A stretch of 64,000 bases of DNA from positions 1-64,000 of the IMG/VR virus record IMGVR_UViG_3300015371_000013; one strand, given 5' to 3'. Positions 30,985 to 37,530 of the stretch are shown one piece after another. Position 1 is the first letter of the stretch, and every line of letters begins with the position of its first letter. The position numbers were made by a program, and so were the translations under genes. The notes beneath the pieces were generated by a model, which did not search any database, had not been told where the DNA came from, and saw only the letters and a list, made by a program, of their open reading frames with translations. Source of the DNA: a virus.

Positions 30985-31008
30985 ATTATAGGGGCGGTTT
31001 TTCACGCG
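30985..31008 (-). promoter_or_regulatory. Cassette promoter 9
   Basis: CGCG 31005-31008, 14 bases, TATAAT 30985-30990. Starts immediately after the stop of the gene at 31011. Confidence 0.75.
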
Positions 31009-31010
31009 AA

Positions 31011-31373
31011 TTATTCACCCTCAATATCTGCTTTGATATCCGGCAATTCCTTCGGGCGTTCTCGTCTTTCTGAGGTGACGATCACGGTTATGGTGGGCAA
31101 TTCCCACCGGCGTTCGGCCAGAGGATCGATCTGCATCTGGCGAAGATCCTCAGGCGTTAAAGAGAACTCGTATACTTCAGGCGTGATGACCTTGTCTCTG
31201 TCGGCCAGCACCGAGTTGAACTTCATCGCCTTGTAGGTAACCGCCGATCCAACCATGGCTCCAAATATCCCGGTGGCGGCGTAAGGATGATCGGTAGCGA
31301 ATCTGATCGAACGAGACAGCAGAAGCAACCAGTTTATCTGGTTCATCTGCTCTTTCATCTGATCTTGCTCCAT
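31011..31373 (-). CDS. Small membrane protein
   Basis: 120 residues, AAGGAGG eight bases before the ATG. Hydrophobic part PYAATGIFGAMVGSAVTY near 30-48, then a polar domain with WELPTITVIVTSERRERPKE. Function unknown. Confidence 0.65.
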   Translation of the reverse strand: MEQDQMKEQMNQINWLLLLSRSIRFATDHPYAATGIFGAMVGSAVTYKAMKFNSVLADRDKVITPEVYEFSLTPEDLRQMQIDPLAERRWELPTITVIVTSERRERPKELPDIKADIEGE

Positions 31374-31994
31374 CTAGCCAACCTCCTTGCTGGCCTGTAT
31401 CGAAGCGCTTACACCAATGATTCTGCAGAGAAGATTGATCGAATCGTGAGAATGCAGCGGCTCGTAATGCGGATTGAGCTTGTCTTGCTTTACCAGATCA
31501 ACGATGCCCTGAATATCCGTACGCCATTGAGAAGACGTATAGTAATCGGCCAGCCCGCGATCCGTACGCTTAAGCGTGTCAAGGAACTTATCCTCGGCAA
31601 TCTCCTTAATACGATTTGCCCATTCCGAGGTAATTTCCATAGTCGCCCCTGTGCCCTTCTGAACGAAGGGCGAATTGTCGACGTACTGCATAGCGTCGTT
31701 GTAGATTCGAGCAACCACGATCTCCTTGAGGGCATCCTGACCATAGATCAGGACAGCATAACCCAAGGGCAGATTCCAGATCTTCTCCGGACGACCATGA
31801 TGAACGCCCTGAGTGAGGCAGTTGTAGCCCCACTCGATTTCCTTCTGAGACTTCTGAGGACCCTTTACCTTGATGAACTTCACCATATTCTCAGCCTCGT
31901 ATTCCGAGACATCAAGTTCTTTGGCGATTTCACTGATAGAACGGTCTTCGCCTATCATCTGACGAGTTCGAGCTAGTTTCTCTTGGGTGTTCAT
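31374..31994 (-). CDS. HTH-containing protein
   Basis: 206 residues, GGAG before the ATG. MIGEDRSISEIAKELDVSEYEAENMVKF near 12-40 is a helix-turn-helix of the sigma-region-4/Trp-repressor style. The remainder is helical without a known signature. A regulator of the small-gene array is possible but unproven. Confidence 0.65.
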   Translation of the reverse strand: MNTQEKLARTRQMIGEDRSISEIAKELDVSEYEAENMVKFIKVKGPQKSQKEIEWGYNCLTQGVHHGRPEKIWNLPLGYAVLIYGQDALKEIVVARIYNDAMQYVDNSPFVQKGTGATMEITSEWANRIKEIAEDKFLDTLKRTDRGLADYYTSSQWRTDIQGIVDLVKQDKLNPHYEPLHSHDSINLLCRIIGVSASIQASKEVG

Positions 31995-32103
31995 TACTCT
32001 CCTCTATACGCTTGATCTTTTGCTCCCAGAATGTCCAGTCCCGCCACCGCTGTTCTAGCAAATATAGCCGTTCTGGAGTCAACCACGGAGCAATCAACTT
32101 CAT
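31930..32103 (-). CDS. 57-residue protein overlapping an HTH gene
   Basis: ATGA overlap with the previous gene and GGAG upstream. WLTPERLYLLEQRWRDWTFW is protein-like; the last third overlaps the start of the HTH gene by 65 bases in another phase and is low-complexity, as expected of an overlap. Confidence 0.55.
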   Translation of the reverse strand: MKLIAPWLTPERLYLLEQRWRDWTFWEQKIKRIEESNEHPRETSSNSSDDRRRPFYQ

Positions 32104-32342
32104 TGATCTCCAAGTCCGGTATCGCGCAGAATTTTTCGCGAGATTTCCTTCGGATCAGTCAACCCTTGCCATTCTGTTCCTTCGCGGATGGCAAACAGGA
32201 CGTCAATCACGGCCAGATTGTATCCGACAAACTTAGCCTGATCCTCCGGAGAAATCTCTAGGTCGCCAGGCACAGGCTCAGCAATCTGCATGAAAGTATC
32301 TTGAAGCTCTTTGAGTCGAGCTTTTTCGGTTTCGGTGATCAT
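32100..32342 (-). CDS. Small helical protein
   Basis: 80 residues, AGGAGA before the ATG. Acidic helical N-terminus, central YNLAVIDVLFAIREGT. Function unknown. Confidence 0.65.
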   Translation of the reverse strand: MITETEKARLKELQDTFMQIAEPVPGDLEISPEDQAKFVGYNLAVIDVLFAIREGTEWQGLTDPKEISRKILRDTGLGDQ

Positions 32343-32362
32343 TGCTCTCCTAAATATAGTGA

Positions 32363-32548
32363 TTAATCGTCGATAACCAGAGGGTCAAACCATCGACCAT
32401 CTAGATCATGACGAAACCCTGCCTCAAGCATACGTTGTTCGATAATCTCCGGATGCTCGGCCTCCATGTGCCGCACCTCTTCGTGCGTATTGTTGGCAAC
32501 TGCTCCACAATATGGGCAATGCCTCACACAATAAGGTCCGGAGCTCAT
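32363..32548 (-). CDS. Zinc-finger protein
   Basis: 61 residues from the ATG at 32548 (ATGA overlap). CRHCPYCG-type pair, then HEEVRHMEAEH completes a C2H2-like finger. Probably binds nucleic acid. Confidence 0.65.
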   Translation of the reverse strand: MSSGPYCVRHCPYCGAVANNTHEEVRHMEAEHPEIIEQRMLEAGFRHDLDGRWFDPLVIDD

Positions 32549-33021
32549 GGGGTAATCCTCGTCATACACAGACTGATTCCACTCTGGGTACTCATGTAGC
32601 GCGCATCAGGCCAGATTCCCTTGCGATGAAGATCCAGCCGGTCGGCGTCCCAACAGGTGGCGATAGTGGGATTGATCGCTCTTTGACCAGAGCTATGCTC
32701 CACACAGGCCTCGAACAGTAGTTCTATTTGCTCATCGAAAATATAGCGATGGAGATGCTCTTGCGTCTTGTAGAAGCGTTCCCACAATCGATACCCTCGA
32801 TTTCCATGATCAGGATCTTTACCATCGTTTACCCGCATGGAGTCGTGAAATAAAGCGTACAACGCCACAACTTCCATGTCGGCGCCGGTTTCATACCCGT
32901 TTAGCATCTGAGCGTTCTGCCAGACCCTAAACCAATGGTCAAGACCATGGAGTCGACTCTGGAGAACGTTCAGGGTTATAGACTCGCCCAAGACAAAGGG
33001 AACGCAATGACTGGCGAGCAT
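32545..33021 (-). CDS. HD-domain phosphohydrolase-like protein
   Basis: 158 residues. RLHGLDHWFRVW, ALFHDSMR, EHSSG and CWDADRLDLHR supply the H...HD...H...D residues of the HD superfamily. Such enzymes cut phosphomonoesters or phosphodiesters of nucleotides, and a signalling or nucleotide-pool role is likely. Substrate cannot be read from sequence. Confidence 0.78.
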   Translation of the reverse strand: MLASHCVPFVLGESITLNVLQSRLHGLDHWFRVWQNAQMLNGYETGADMEVVALYALFHDSMRVNDGKDPDHGNRGYRLWERFYKTQEHLHRYIFDEQIELLFEACVEHSSGQRAINPTIATCWDADRLDLHRKGIWPDARYMSTQSGISLCMTRITP

Positions 33022-33047
33022 GGTTACTCCTGCGGGTTGGCCGTTGA

Positions 33048-33320
33048 TTATAAACTTTCCTTTGCTTTCTTGCGCTTTCGTCTCTTGTAGGCACGATCCA
33101 CGGTTCGTCTAGCGCAGATATCGCTACAGTACTGTGCATCGTTTCGAGGCTTTCTTGTTTTCGAGAGAGGCTCTTGGAATAGAAATTCCTTTTGACAGGT
33201 TTCGTCAGCACATCGCTTGATCTCGACATCAAGTAAAGTCAAGATCGCATCTGTGAGAGTGCTGGTTTGAGTATAGGAAAGGGCAGTCTGAACTACTACG
33301 TCGGGTACATCTTGGTTCAT
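33048..33320 (-). CDS. CGNR-type zinc-finger protein
   Basis: 90 residues from the ATG at 33320 (TGATG overlap). CADETCQKEF and YCSDICARRTVDRAYKRRKRK match the CGNR-like C-terminal zinc finger common in actinobacteria and their phages, probably nucleic-acid binding. Confidence 0.7.
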   Translation of the reverse strand: MNQDVPDVVVQTALSYTQTSTLTDAILTLLDVEIKRCADETCQKEFLFQEPLSKTRKPRNDAQYCSDICARRTVDRAYKRRKRKKAKESL

Positions 33321-33529
33321 CACGACTGCAAATATGCGATGTCGCGAGCCTGCTTGAGATCGCGAGCCTGCTCGATGGTCAGACCAAGAAGCTCGGTCTT
33401 GGTGAAGCTCAGCTCGTCGCTGAACCACGGGAAGACAAACTTCTCAGAGCCGTCTTCCATAGTGGCGATGGCCTCCTTGTCACCGTAGCGGTGATTGGAG
33501 TCTTGAAAGATTACTGACTTGATGCGCAT
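33320..33529 (-). CDS. Small hypothetical protein
   Basis: 69 residues. IKSVIFQDSNHRYGDKEAIAT, an aromatic middle and a helical tail (TIEQARDLKQARDIAYLQS). GGAG before the ATG. Function unknown. Confidence 0.65.
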   Translation of the reverse strand: MRIKSVIFQDSNHRYGDKEAIATMEDGSEKFVFPWFSDELSFTKTELLGLTIEQARDLKQARDIAYLQS

Positions 33530-33536
33530 AACTCTC

Positions 33537-33872
33537 CTAGTTTGGGTTGCCGAACAGTTCTTCCAGACGTGTAGCCAGATACTCCTGTCGAACTTCGTGA
33601 TGAACGTCTTTCAACTCTTCAAGAATATCGTGAGCAATCTGCTGATACTCCTGGCTGCTCGTAGTCTCGACGGGGAACCAGCGGTTAAGCTTCGGGTAAG
33701 GCCCTTCGCTTCTAAGGGCGTTTTCCCGCTTGAGTCGTCCGAGCATGGTGGTGATCTGGAGTGGCGGGCCCTCGAAAGAAATCCCAGCAATGATCTCAGA
33801 TCGAGCGGCTCCAGGATTGGCACGGACATATTCTATGATTTGATGTGTAAGAGTGTTGTTGGTTTGTGACAC
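33537..33872 (-). CDS. Winged-helix DNA-binding protein
   Basis: 111 residues, GTG start. THQIIEYVRANPGAARSEI, LQITTMLGRLKRENALR and PYPKLNRWFPVE give the three helices and wing of a MarR/IclR-like domain, with a helical C-terminal extension. Candidate regulator of the cassette promoters. Confidence 0.7.
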   Translation of the reverse strand: MSQTNNTLTHQIIEYVRANPGAARSEIIAGISFEGPPLQITTMLGRLKRENALRSEGPYPKLNRWFPVETTSSQEYQQIAHDILEELKDVHHEVRQEYLATRLEELFGNPN

Positions 33873-33898
33873 AAAGTCTCTCAGGTTGTGGGGTCTCA

Positions 33899-33929
33899 GA
33901 AAAAATGAGAACCCACGAATGGATTCTCA
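33899..33929 (-). terminator. Cassette terminator
   Basis: GAGAATCCA/TGGGTTCTC hairpin with TTCG loop then ATTTTTT. Follows the 68-residue membrane gene. Confidence 0.8.
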
Positions 33930-33937
33930 TTGAAATA

Positions 33938-34144
33938 CTACGACTTGTTGAGCTTGGCGGTCTCGAGGTTGAGCTTGGCGGTCTCGAGCTGCATCTGGTT
34001 CACCTTGAGGCCTGCGTACACGGACGCGCCGGTCAGAGCCACGGGAATGACGATCCACGCGGTCATGATGGCGGCATCCTTGATGCGCTGCTTCTTGGTG
34101 GGCTTGGGCGGCTCGACGACCTTGGGGGTCTCGGGCTCGGACAT
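33938..34144 (-). CDS. Small membrane protein with tandem repeat tail
   Basis: 68 residues from the ATG at 34144 (AAGGAG upstream). Proline/lysine N-terminus, membrane segment AAIMTAWIVIPVALTGASVY, and a C-terminal direct repeat (LETAKLN twice). Own promoter 10. Confidence 0.7.
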   Translation of the reverse strand: MSEPETPKVVEPPKPTKKQRIKDAAIMTAWIVIPVALTGASVYAGLKVNQMQLETAKLNLETAKLNKS

Positions 34145-34169
34145 GCAACACTCCTTTTGTAGTGGTTTC

Positions 34170-34193
34170 ATTATGAACTGTGAAATATCCGCG
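34170..34193 (-). promoter_or_regulatory. Cassette promoter 10
   Basis: CGCG 34190-34193, 14 bases, CATAAT 34170-34175. The T-tract of RNA C overlaps its upstream edge. Confidence 0.75.
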
Positions 34194-34298
34194 AAAGAAA
34201 AGAGAGAGCCACCTACCAACGACTTATAGAAGTTGGGATCCGACCCCCTTAAAGGGGATCTCGTCAAGGCGACTTAGAGAAGCCTAGATGACTCTCTC
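34194..34298 (-). ncRNA. Gene-less RNA cassette C (four-way junction)
   Basis: GAGAGAGTCATCTA/TAGGTGGCTCTCTC (34285-34298 with 34202-34215) is a 14-bp stem with G:U pairs joining both RNA ends. Inside: GGC/GCC, GATCCCC/GGGGGTC and CCAAC/GTTGG hairpins. TTTTCTTT (34194-34201) ends it and merges with promoter 10. Its own promoter 11 abuts the 5' end. No frame longer than about ten codons. A stand-alone small RNA gene is the simplest reading. Confidence 0.7.
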
Positions 34299-34322
34299 AC
34301 TATAAAGCGTGAATATGGCGCG
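34299..34322 (-). promoter_or_regulatory. Cassette promoter 11
   Basis: CGCG 34319-34322, 14 bases, TATAGT 34299-34304. Drives RNA C. Confidence 0.75.
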
Positions 34323-34324
34323 AA

Positions 34325-34705
34325 TTATATGGTGATACGTTCGAAGTGCAACCCATTCGCATGCGGGTATTTACCGTTCAGATGCTGTGAAAGGTTAGTT
34401 TCCGAGATGCCCTTCGCCAAAGCGGCCTCTGCTTGGCTGCTCCACTTCTCCAGAGTTTCGAGACATCGTACTGGATTAGCCGGGTAATTGCGCTGGTTCA
34501 AATACTTGATGACCACGTCGACATTCTTTGACTTATTGACTATCAGACCAATGTTGTCAGTACCATTGAACGTCTGAATTACATTGGGGCTTGACACCCC
34601 GCGCAGCAAATATCCCGCGGTAAGACATCCTGCACCAACCAAGTAAACCTTCTTGTTGTCCTTCAAATGCTGCTTGATCTTCTGATAACGCGTAGACTCT
34701 TCCAT
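34325..34705 (-). CDS. Membrane-anchored protein with NUMOD1-like end, copy 2
   Basis: 126 residues, AAAGGA before the ATG. KIKQHLKDNKKVYLVGAGCL matches copy 1 at 30332; the C-terminal SSQAEAALAKGISETNLSQHLNG is a helix-turn-helix-like NUMOD1 relative. A terminator sits directly upstream without a promoter. Confidence 0.6.
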   Translation of the reverse strand: MEESTRYQKIKQHLKDNKKVYLVGAGCLTAGYLLRGVSSPNVIQTFNGTDNIGLIVNKSKNVDVVIKYLNQRNYPANPVRCLETLEKWSSQAEAALAKGISETNLSQHLNGKYPHANGLHFERITI

Positions 34706-34728
34706 GATTTCCTTTAGTTCGTTTGAAT

Positions 34729-34757
34729 AAAAAAGGAAAGCCCCTTTTCGGGGCTCG
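34729..34757 (-). terminator. Terminator directly upstream of 34325-34705
   Basis: AGCCCC-GAAA-GGGGCT hairpin followed by TTCCTTTTTT, then the ribosome site of the next gene about 15 bases later. Confidence 0.8.
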
Positions 34758-34760
34758 CCT

Positions 34761-34922
34761 TTAGGCGTAGATCTGAACGACGCCGGGGACGAGGGTGGTC
34801 TCAGCCAGCTTGGCCTGGGACTTGGTGATCATTCGCTCGTACTTGTACACCGCACGGATAGTGCGGAGAACGTTGACGTTTGCGTTGATCTCGGTCTTAA
34901 CGGCCTTGATGGGATGGAACAT
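34761..34922 (-). CDS. 53-residue helical protein
   Basis: AAAGGAG before the ATG. AVKTEINANVNVLRTIRAVY and ERMITKSQAKLAETT are helical. Own promoter 12. Function unknown. Confidence 0.65.
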   Translation of the reverse strand: MFHPIKAVKTEINANVNVLRTIRAVYKYERMITKSQAKLAETTLVPGVVQIYA

Positions 34923-34951
34923 AATGGTCTCCTTTGGTGGTTTAGGTCTTC

Positions 34952-34975
34952 ATTATGTACCATGTTTTTCACGCG
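34952..34975 (-). promoter_or_regulatory. Cassette promoter 12
   Basis: CGCG 34972-34975, 14 bases, CATAAT 34952-34957. Confidence 0.75.
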
Positions 34976-35003
34976 AAAAAGGAAAGCCCGTGCGGACTCT
35001 CCT
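34976..35003 (-). terminator. Cassette terminator
   Basis: GGAGAGTCCG/CGGGCTTTCC hairpin then TTTTT, fused to promoter 12. Same stem recurs at 36009. Confidence 0.8.
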
Positions 35004-35009
35004 TAGAAA

Positions 35010-35207
35010 TTACTTCACCTGGTTGGAAGCTGCCTTGAGGGTTTCGAGGACGATCCTCTTGTCGAGCATCTTGTACGAGATGAATGAGTTGGCGACTGCG
35101 GTAGCACAGTAGATGGAAAAGCATCCGAGTACTAGCTTTTGGCTGCCAGTCATCATCATGATACGAGACCTCCTAAGAGGCTCACGGGTTTCGTTTGACT
35201 CGGGCAT
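35010..35207 (-). CDS. Small membrane protein
   Basis: 65 residues, AGGAGA before the ATG. Polar N-terminus (ESNETREPLRRSR), then KLVLGCFSIYCATAVANSFI. Own promoter 13. Confidence 0.65.
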   Translation of the reverse strand: MPESNETREPLRRSRIMMMTGSQKLVLGCFSIYCATAVANSFISYKMLDKRIVLETLKAASNQVK

Positions 35208-35234
35208 AACTCTCCTAGAGTTGATAGTGGTTTC

Positions 35235-35258
35235 ATTATAGCCTGTGAAAAGTATGCG
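35235..35258 (-). promoter_or_regulatory. Cassette promoter 13
   Basis: CGCA (one mismatch) 35255-35258, 14 bases, TATAAT 35235-35240. Confidence 0.7.
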
Positions 35259-35291
35259 AAAAACTGAAAGCCCGGGTTAGGGGCTCTCAGT
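35259..35291 (-). terminator. Cassette terminator
   Basis: CTGAGAGCCC/GGGCTTTCAG hairpin then TTTTT next to promoter 13. Confidence 0.8.
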
Positions 35292-35295
35292 TTGA

Positions 35296-35433
35296 TTAGC
35301 TGCTCTTCTTCGAAAGCAGATGATCGGCGATGACGATTGAACTCGTTGCCAGCGTAAGCCACGCACTGGCCCGAGTGGCCCGATGGGCGTGGGGGGCGGT
35401 GACGTGGATGACGGCGGCGAGCTTGTTCTTCAT
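35296..35433 (-). CDS. 45-residue protein
   Basis: AAGGAG before the ATG. His/Ala-rich helix (AVIHVTAPHAHRATRASAW) followed by a hydrophobic stretch LTLATSSIVIADHLL. Other frames here are longer but have no ribosome site and cross the promoter. Confidence 0.6.
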   Translation of the reverse strand: MKNKLAAVIHVTAPHAHRATRASAWLTLATSSIVIADHLLSKKSS

Positions 35434-35468
35434 GGCAAATCTCCTTCTGATAAGAGGGTTTACTTTTC

Positions 35469-35492
35469 ATTAGAAGCTATGAAATATCCGCG
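35469..35492 (-). promoter_or_regulatory. Cassette promoter 14
   Basis: CGCG 35489-35492, 14 bases, TCTAAT 35469-35474 (one mismatch). Confidence 0.65.
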
Positions 35493-35521
35493 AAAAACCT
35501 AGAGACCGGGTTAGGGTCTCA
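35493..35521 (-). terminator. Cassette terminator
   Basis: CCT-GAGACC/GGTCTC-AGG hairpin with one bulge then TTTTT next to promoter 14. Confidence 0.75.
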
Positions 35522-35531
35522 GGGTTTTGAA

Positions 35532-35723
35532 CTAGAACTTACGGGCGATGATGACTTGGGAGTTCGGCTCGAGTGCGGCCAGAGCATCGACATGTTCCTG
35601 GATGCGGCGCTGACGCTCCTGCTCTTCCCCAGCTGCAGCGAATGCAGTGAGGGTGAACAGAGCGGCGCCACCCAGGGCCTTGCCGGTGTTGCGGGCGTAC
35701 TTCTTGGCGGTTTCCTTGGTCAT
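35532..35723 (-). CDS. Small membrane protein
   Basis: 63 residues. Basic N-terminus, membrane segment ALGGAALFTLTAFAAAG, then a charged helix. Own promoter 15 and terminator. Confidence 0.7.
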   Translation of the reverse strand: MTKETAKKYARNTGKALGGAALFTLTAFAAAGEEQERQRRIQEHVDALAALEPNSQVIIARKF

Positions 35724-35756
35724 GGTTTTTCTCCTTTTGAGTTTGATTTAGTTCTC

Positions 35757-35780
35757 ATTATAAGACATGAAAATTACGCG
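35757..35780 (-). promoter_or_regulatory. Cassette promoter 15
   Basis: CGCG 35777-35780, 14 bases, TATAAT 35757-35762. Confidence 0.75.
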
Positions 35781-35816
35781 AAAAAAGAAAGAAAGAGAAT
35801 CCGATGCGGACTCCCT
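35781..35816 (-). terminator. Cassette terminator
   Basis: GAG-TCCG/CGGA-TT-CTC hairpin, then a long pyrimidine tract TTTCTTTCTTTTTT. Confidence 0.7.
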
Positions 35817-35823
35817 TCTTGAT

Positions 35824-35955
35824 TTAGACCTGCGAGGTGTACTGGTGACCAACGTCTTGTAGACTGGCGTACACGTCCATTGCAAATATGCTTCCCATCG
35901 CGAGGATGGTGAGCAGGATTACAACGAACATGAGGCGTCCGAGGGACAGGGTCAT
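35824..35955 (-). CDS. 43-residue membrane protein
   Basis: ATG at 35955 with AAGGAG upstream, positioned correctly behind promoter 16. Membrane helix LMFVVILLTILAMGSIFAM then a short polar tail. A longer frame in another phase overlaps the promoter and is rejected. Confidence 0.65.
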   Translation of the reverse strand: MTLSLGRLMFVVILLTILAMGSIFAMDVYASLQDVGHQYTSQV

Positions 35956-35984
35956 GAGGTATCTCCTTGTTTAGGTTTGGTTTC

Positions 35985-36008
35985 ATTATACTCCATGAAA
36001 TATGCGCG
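35985..36008 (-). promoter_or_regulatory. Cassette promoter 16
   Basis: CGCG 36005-36008, 14 bases, TATAAT 35985-35990. Confidence 0.75.
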
Positions 36009-36034
36009 AAAAAGGAAAGCCCGTGCGGACTCTC
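36009..36034 (-). terminator. Cassette terminator
   Basis: GGAGAGTCCG/CGGGCTTTCC then TTTTT, nearly identical to the terminator at 34976. Confidence 0.8.
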
Positions 36035-36043
36035 CTGTTGAGG

Positions 36044-36262
36044 TTACTTCTTGGGGTTAATGTTCTCGACAGCGCGCCTGGCGGAAGTGAGAGCGATCTG
36101 CTCCTCGAGGTACATGATGCGGGCATTGACCTTGTTGGTGTGGCTCTCGCTAGCGGCAGGGCTAGCGGAAAGCTGCCAACGAGTCATTTCGGCATTCAGG
36201 TACTCGAGGATGGCATCAAGCTTCTCAACTTCTGTAATAGGCTTACGGGTCTTGAAAAACAT
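36044..36262 (-). CDS. Small helical protein
   Basis: 72 residues, AAGGAG before the ATG. EKLDAILEYLNAEMTRW and NKVNARIMYLEEQIAL form two helices. Function unknown. Confidence 0.65.
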   Translation of the reverse strand: MFFKTRKPITEVEKLDAILEYLNAEMTRWQLSASPAASESHTNKVNARIMYLEEQIALTSARRAVENINPKK

Positions 36263-36285
36263 GTTGACTCCTTGATAGTGGTTTC

Positions 36286-36309
36286 ACTATAATCCATGAA
36301 ATATGCGCG
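36286..36309 (-). promoter_or_regulatory. Cassette promoter 17
   Basis: CGCG 36306-36309, 14 bases, TATAGT 36286-36291. Confidence 0.75.
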
Positions 36310-36336
36310 AAAAAGGAAAGCCTGGGTAGGCTCTCC
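36310..36336 (-). terminator. Cassette terminator
   Basis: GGAGAGCCT/AGGCTTTCC with ACCC loop then TTTTT. Confidence 0.8.
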
Positions 36337-36343
36337 TGTGAAA

Positions 36344-36520
36344 CTAATTGTTCTGCTGGGAAACGTCGGCTTCGAACTTGCGCTTATTTCGGCGGTCCAG
36401 ATAGTTGACGAATCCGATACCCACGACGATCAGAGTAGCGTTGAGGGCAACGTACTGAACGGGGTGACTACGAATCCAGTCGTACTGGACCTCCTGAGAC
36501 TTGCGGTAAAGCTTGAACAT
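36344..36520 (-). CDS. Small membrane protein
   Basis: 58 residues from the ATG at 36520 (GGAGA upstream). VQYVALNATLIVVGIGFVNY is a membrane helix followed by a basic stretch DRRNKRKFE. Confidence 0.65.
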   Translation of the reverse strand: MFKLYRKSQEVQYDWIRSHPVQYVALNATLIVVGIGFVNYLDRRNKRKFEADVSQQNN

Positions 36521-36550
36521 TGGAGTTCTCCAGTGTAGAGGTTTGGTTTC

Positions 36551-36574
36551 ATTATAACCCATGAAATATGCGCG
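36551..36574 (-). promoter_or_regulatory. Cassette promoter 18
   Basis: CGCG 36571-36574, 14 bases, TATAAT 36551-36556. Confidence 0.75.
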
Positions 36575-36606
36575 TAAAAAAAGAGAAGCCGGGTTAGGAC
36601 TCCTCT
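36575..36606 (-). terminator. Cassette terminator
   Basis: AGAGGAGTC/GGCTTCTCT hairpin then TTTTTTT. Confidence 0.8.
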
Positions 36607-36614
36607 CTAACGAT

Positions 36615-36848
36615 CTAATCGATGGGAATCAGGTCGTAGTGAAATCGCGGAAAGCCGATACGTCTCATCTGGAAACGATAACGACCGGGCGGCACGGTGC
36701 GGAAATCTCCGTCCTGACACATGTTCATGAAAGTTCCGTGAAGAATCTTTTCTTTTTGTGTCGGGTCAGAGGTGACATAGGCAACGTGGGCCACATCGTC
36801 GTCGTTTATAGTGACGAGAATATAGGGTTTTGACGATTTTCGAAACAT
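36615..36848 (-). CDS. Small beta-rich protein
   Basis: 77 residues, GGAA before the ATG. PYILVTINDDDVAHVAYVTS and PGRYRFQMRRIGFPRFHYDL suggest an all-beta soluble domain. Own promoter 19. Confidence 0.65.
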   Translation of the reverse strand: MFRKSSKPYILVTINDDDVAHVAYVTSDPTQKEKILHGTFMNMCQDGDFRTVPPGRYRFQMRRIGFPRFHYDLIPID

Positions 36849-36871
36849 GATGTTCCTTTCGGGTAGGTGTC

Positions 36872-36895
36872 ATTATAAGCTGTGAAATGTTCGCG
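36872..36895 (-). promoter_or_regulatory. Cassette promoter 19
   Basis: CGCG 36892-36895 (as TCGCGA), 14 bases, TATAAT 36872-36877. Confidence 0.75.
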
Positions 36896-36930
36896 AAAAA
36901 AGAAAGTCCCGGATTGAGACTCTCTTTTTG
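36896..36930 (-). terminator. Cassette terminator
   Basis: AGAGTCTCAATCCGGGACTTTCT imperfect hairpin is longer than the usual stem; arms GAGTCTC and GGGACTTTC pair with G:U, then TTTTT. Confidence 0.65.
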
Positions 36931-36935
36931 ACTAC

Positions 36936-37184
36936 TTACACGACAGGACTCGCTTCGTTGAGGACGAAGATGTTGAGGCGATCAGAAGTCCACTTGAGAG
37001 CATCTCCTGGATTGTCCAGCAGCTTCTGGAGATTCTCAGGGCTGACCGAGAGGAACAGATCGCTGGTGTTGTTGGACATCAGGCGATGTGCTCCTACGGC
37101 TCCTGCAATAACTCCAGCACCGTAGACGATGACAGTGTGATGCTTCCGATAGAACTTCTTAGCACGTTGGTACTTGTCGTTCAC
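36936..37184 (-). CDS. Small membrane protein
   Basis: 82 residues from GTG at 37184 (AAAGGAG upstream). FYRKHHTVIVYGAGVIAGAV resembles the anchor of the NUMOD1-like pair at 30332 and 34325, but the tail (LSVSPENLQKLLDNPGDA) differs. Confidence 0.65.
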   Translation of the reverse strand: MNDKYQRAKKFYRKHHTVIVYGAGVIAGAVGAHRLMSNNTSDLFLSVSPENLQKLLDNPGDALKWTSDRLNIFVLNEASPVV

Positions 37185-37212
37185 GAAATACTCCTTTGAG
37201 TAGTAGGTTGTC

Positions 37213-37236
37213 ACTATACCCCATGAAATATGTGCG
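37213..37236 (-). promoter_or_regulatory. Cassette promoter 20
   Basis: CGCA 37233-37236 (one mismatch), 14 bases, TATAGT 37213-37218. Confidence 0.7.
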
Positions 37237-37273
37237 AAGACAAAAAGAGAAGCCGCGTTAGGGCTCCTCTCTT
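37237..37273 (-). terminator. Cassette terminator
   Basis: AGAGAGGAGCC/GGCTTCTCT arms then TTTTTGTC. Follows the 73-residue gene. Confidence 0.75.
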
Positions 37274-37278
37274 TGAGA

Positions 37279-37500
37279 CTACTTCACCATGTAGATGGCG
37301 TAGCCGTGTCCAACGACTTTGACACTCATCTCGAACAGGTCATCGTGGTCAATGATCCTGTGGTTTGTGGTATCGGTGGGGCCATCGATCTCGAAGACGA
37401 ACCAGGTATGTTCTTCTTCAATCTCGGGACGGACGCCACCGTTCAGAACCTGGATCAAATCCAGAGTGTTCTGTTCGATGGGAATGGCGTATGTGGACAC
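37279..37500 (-). CDS. Small beta-rich protein
   Basis: 73 residues from GTG at 37500 (AAAGGAGG upstream). TYAIPIEQNTLDLIQVLNGG and HTWFVFEIDGPTDT suggest a soluble alpha/beta domain. First cassette after the long promoter region at 37531. Confidence 0.65.
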   Translation of the reverse strand: MSTYAIPIEQNTLDLIQVLNGGVRPEIEEEHTWFVFEIDGPTDTTNHRIIDHDDLFEMSVKVVGHGYAIYMVK

Positions 37501-37530
37501 GAAAATCCTCCTTTGGTTAGGTGTGGTTTC

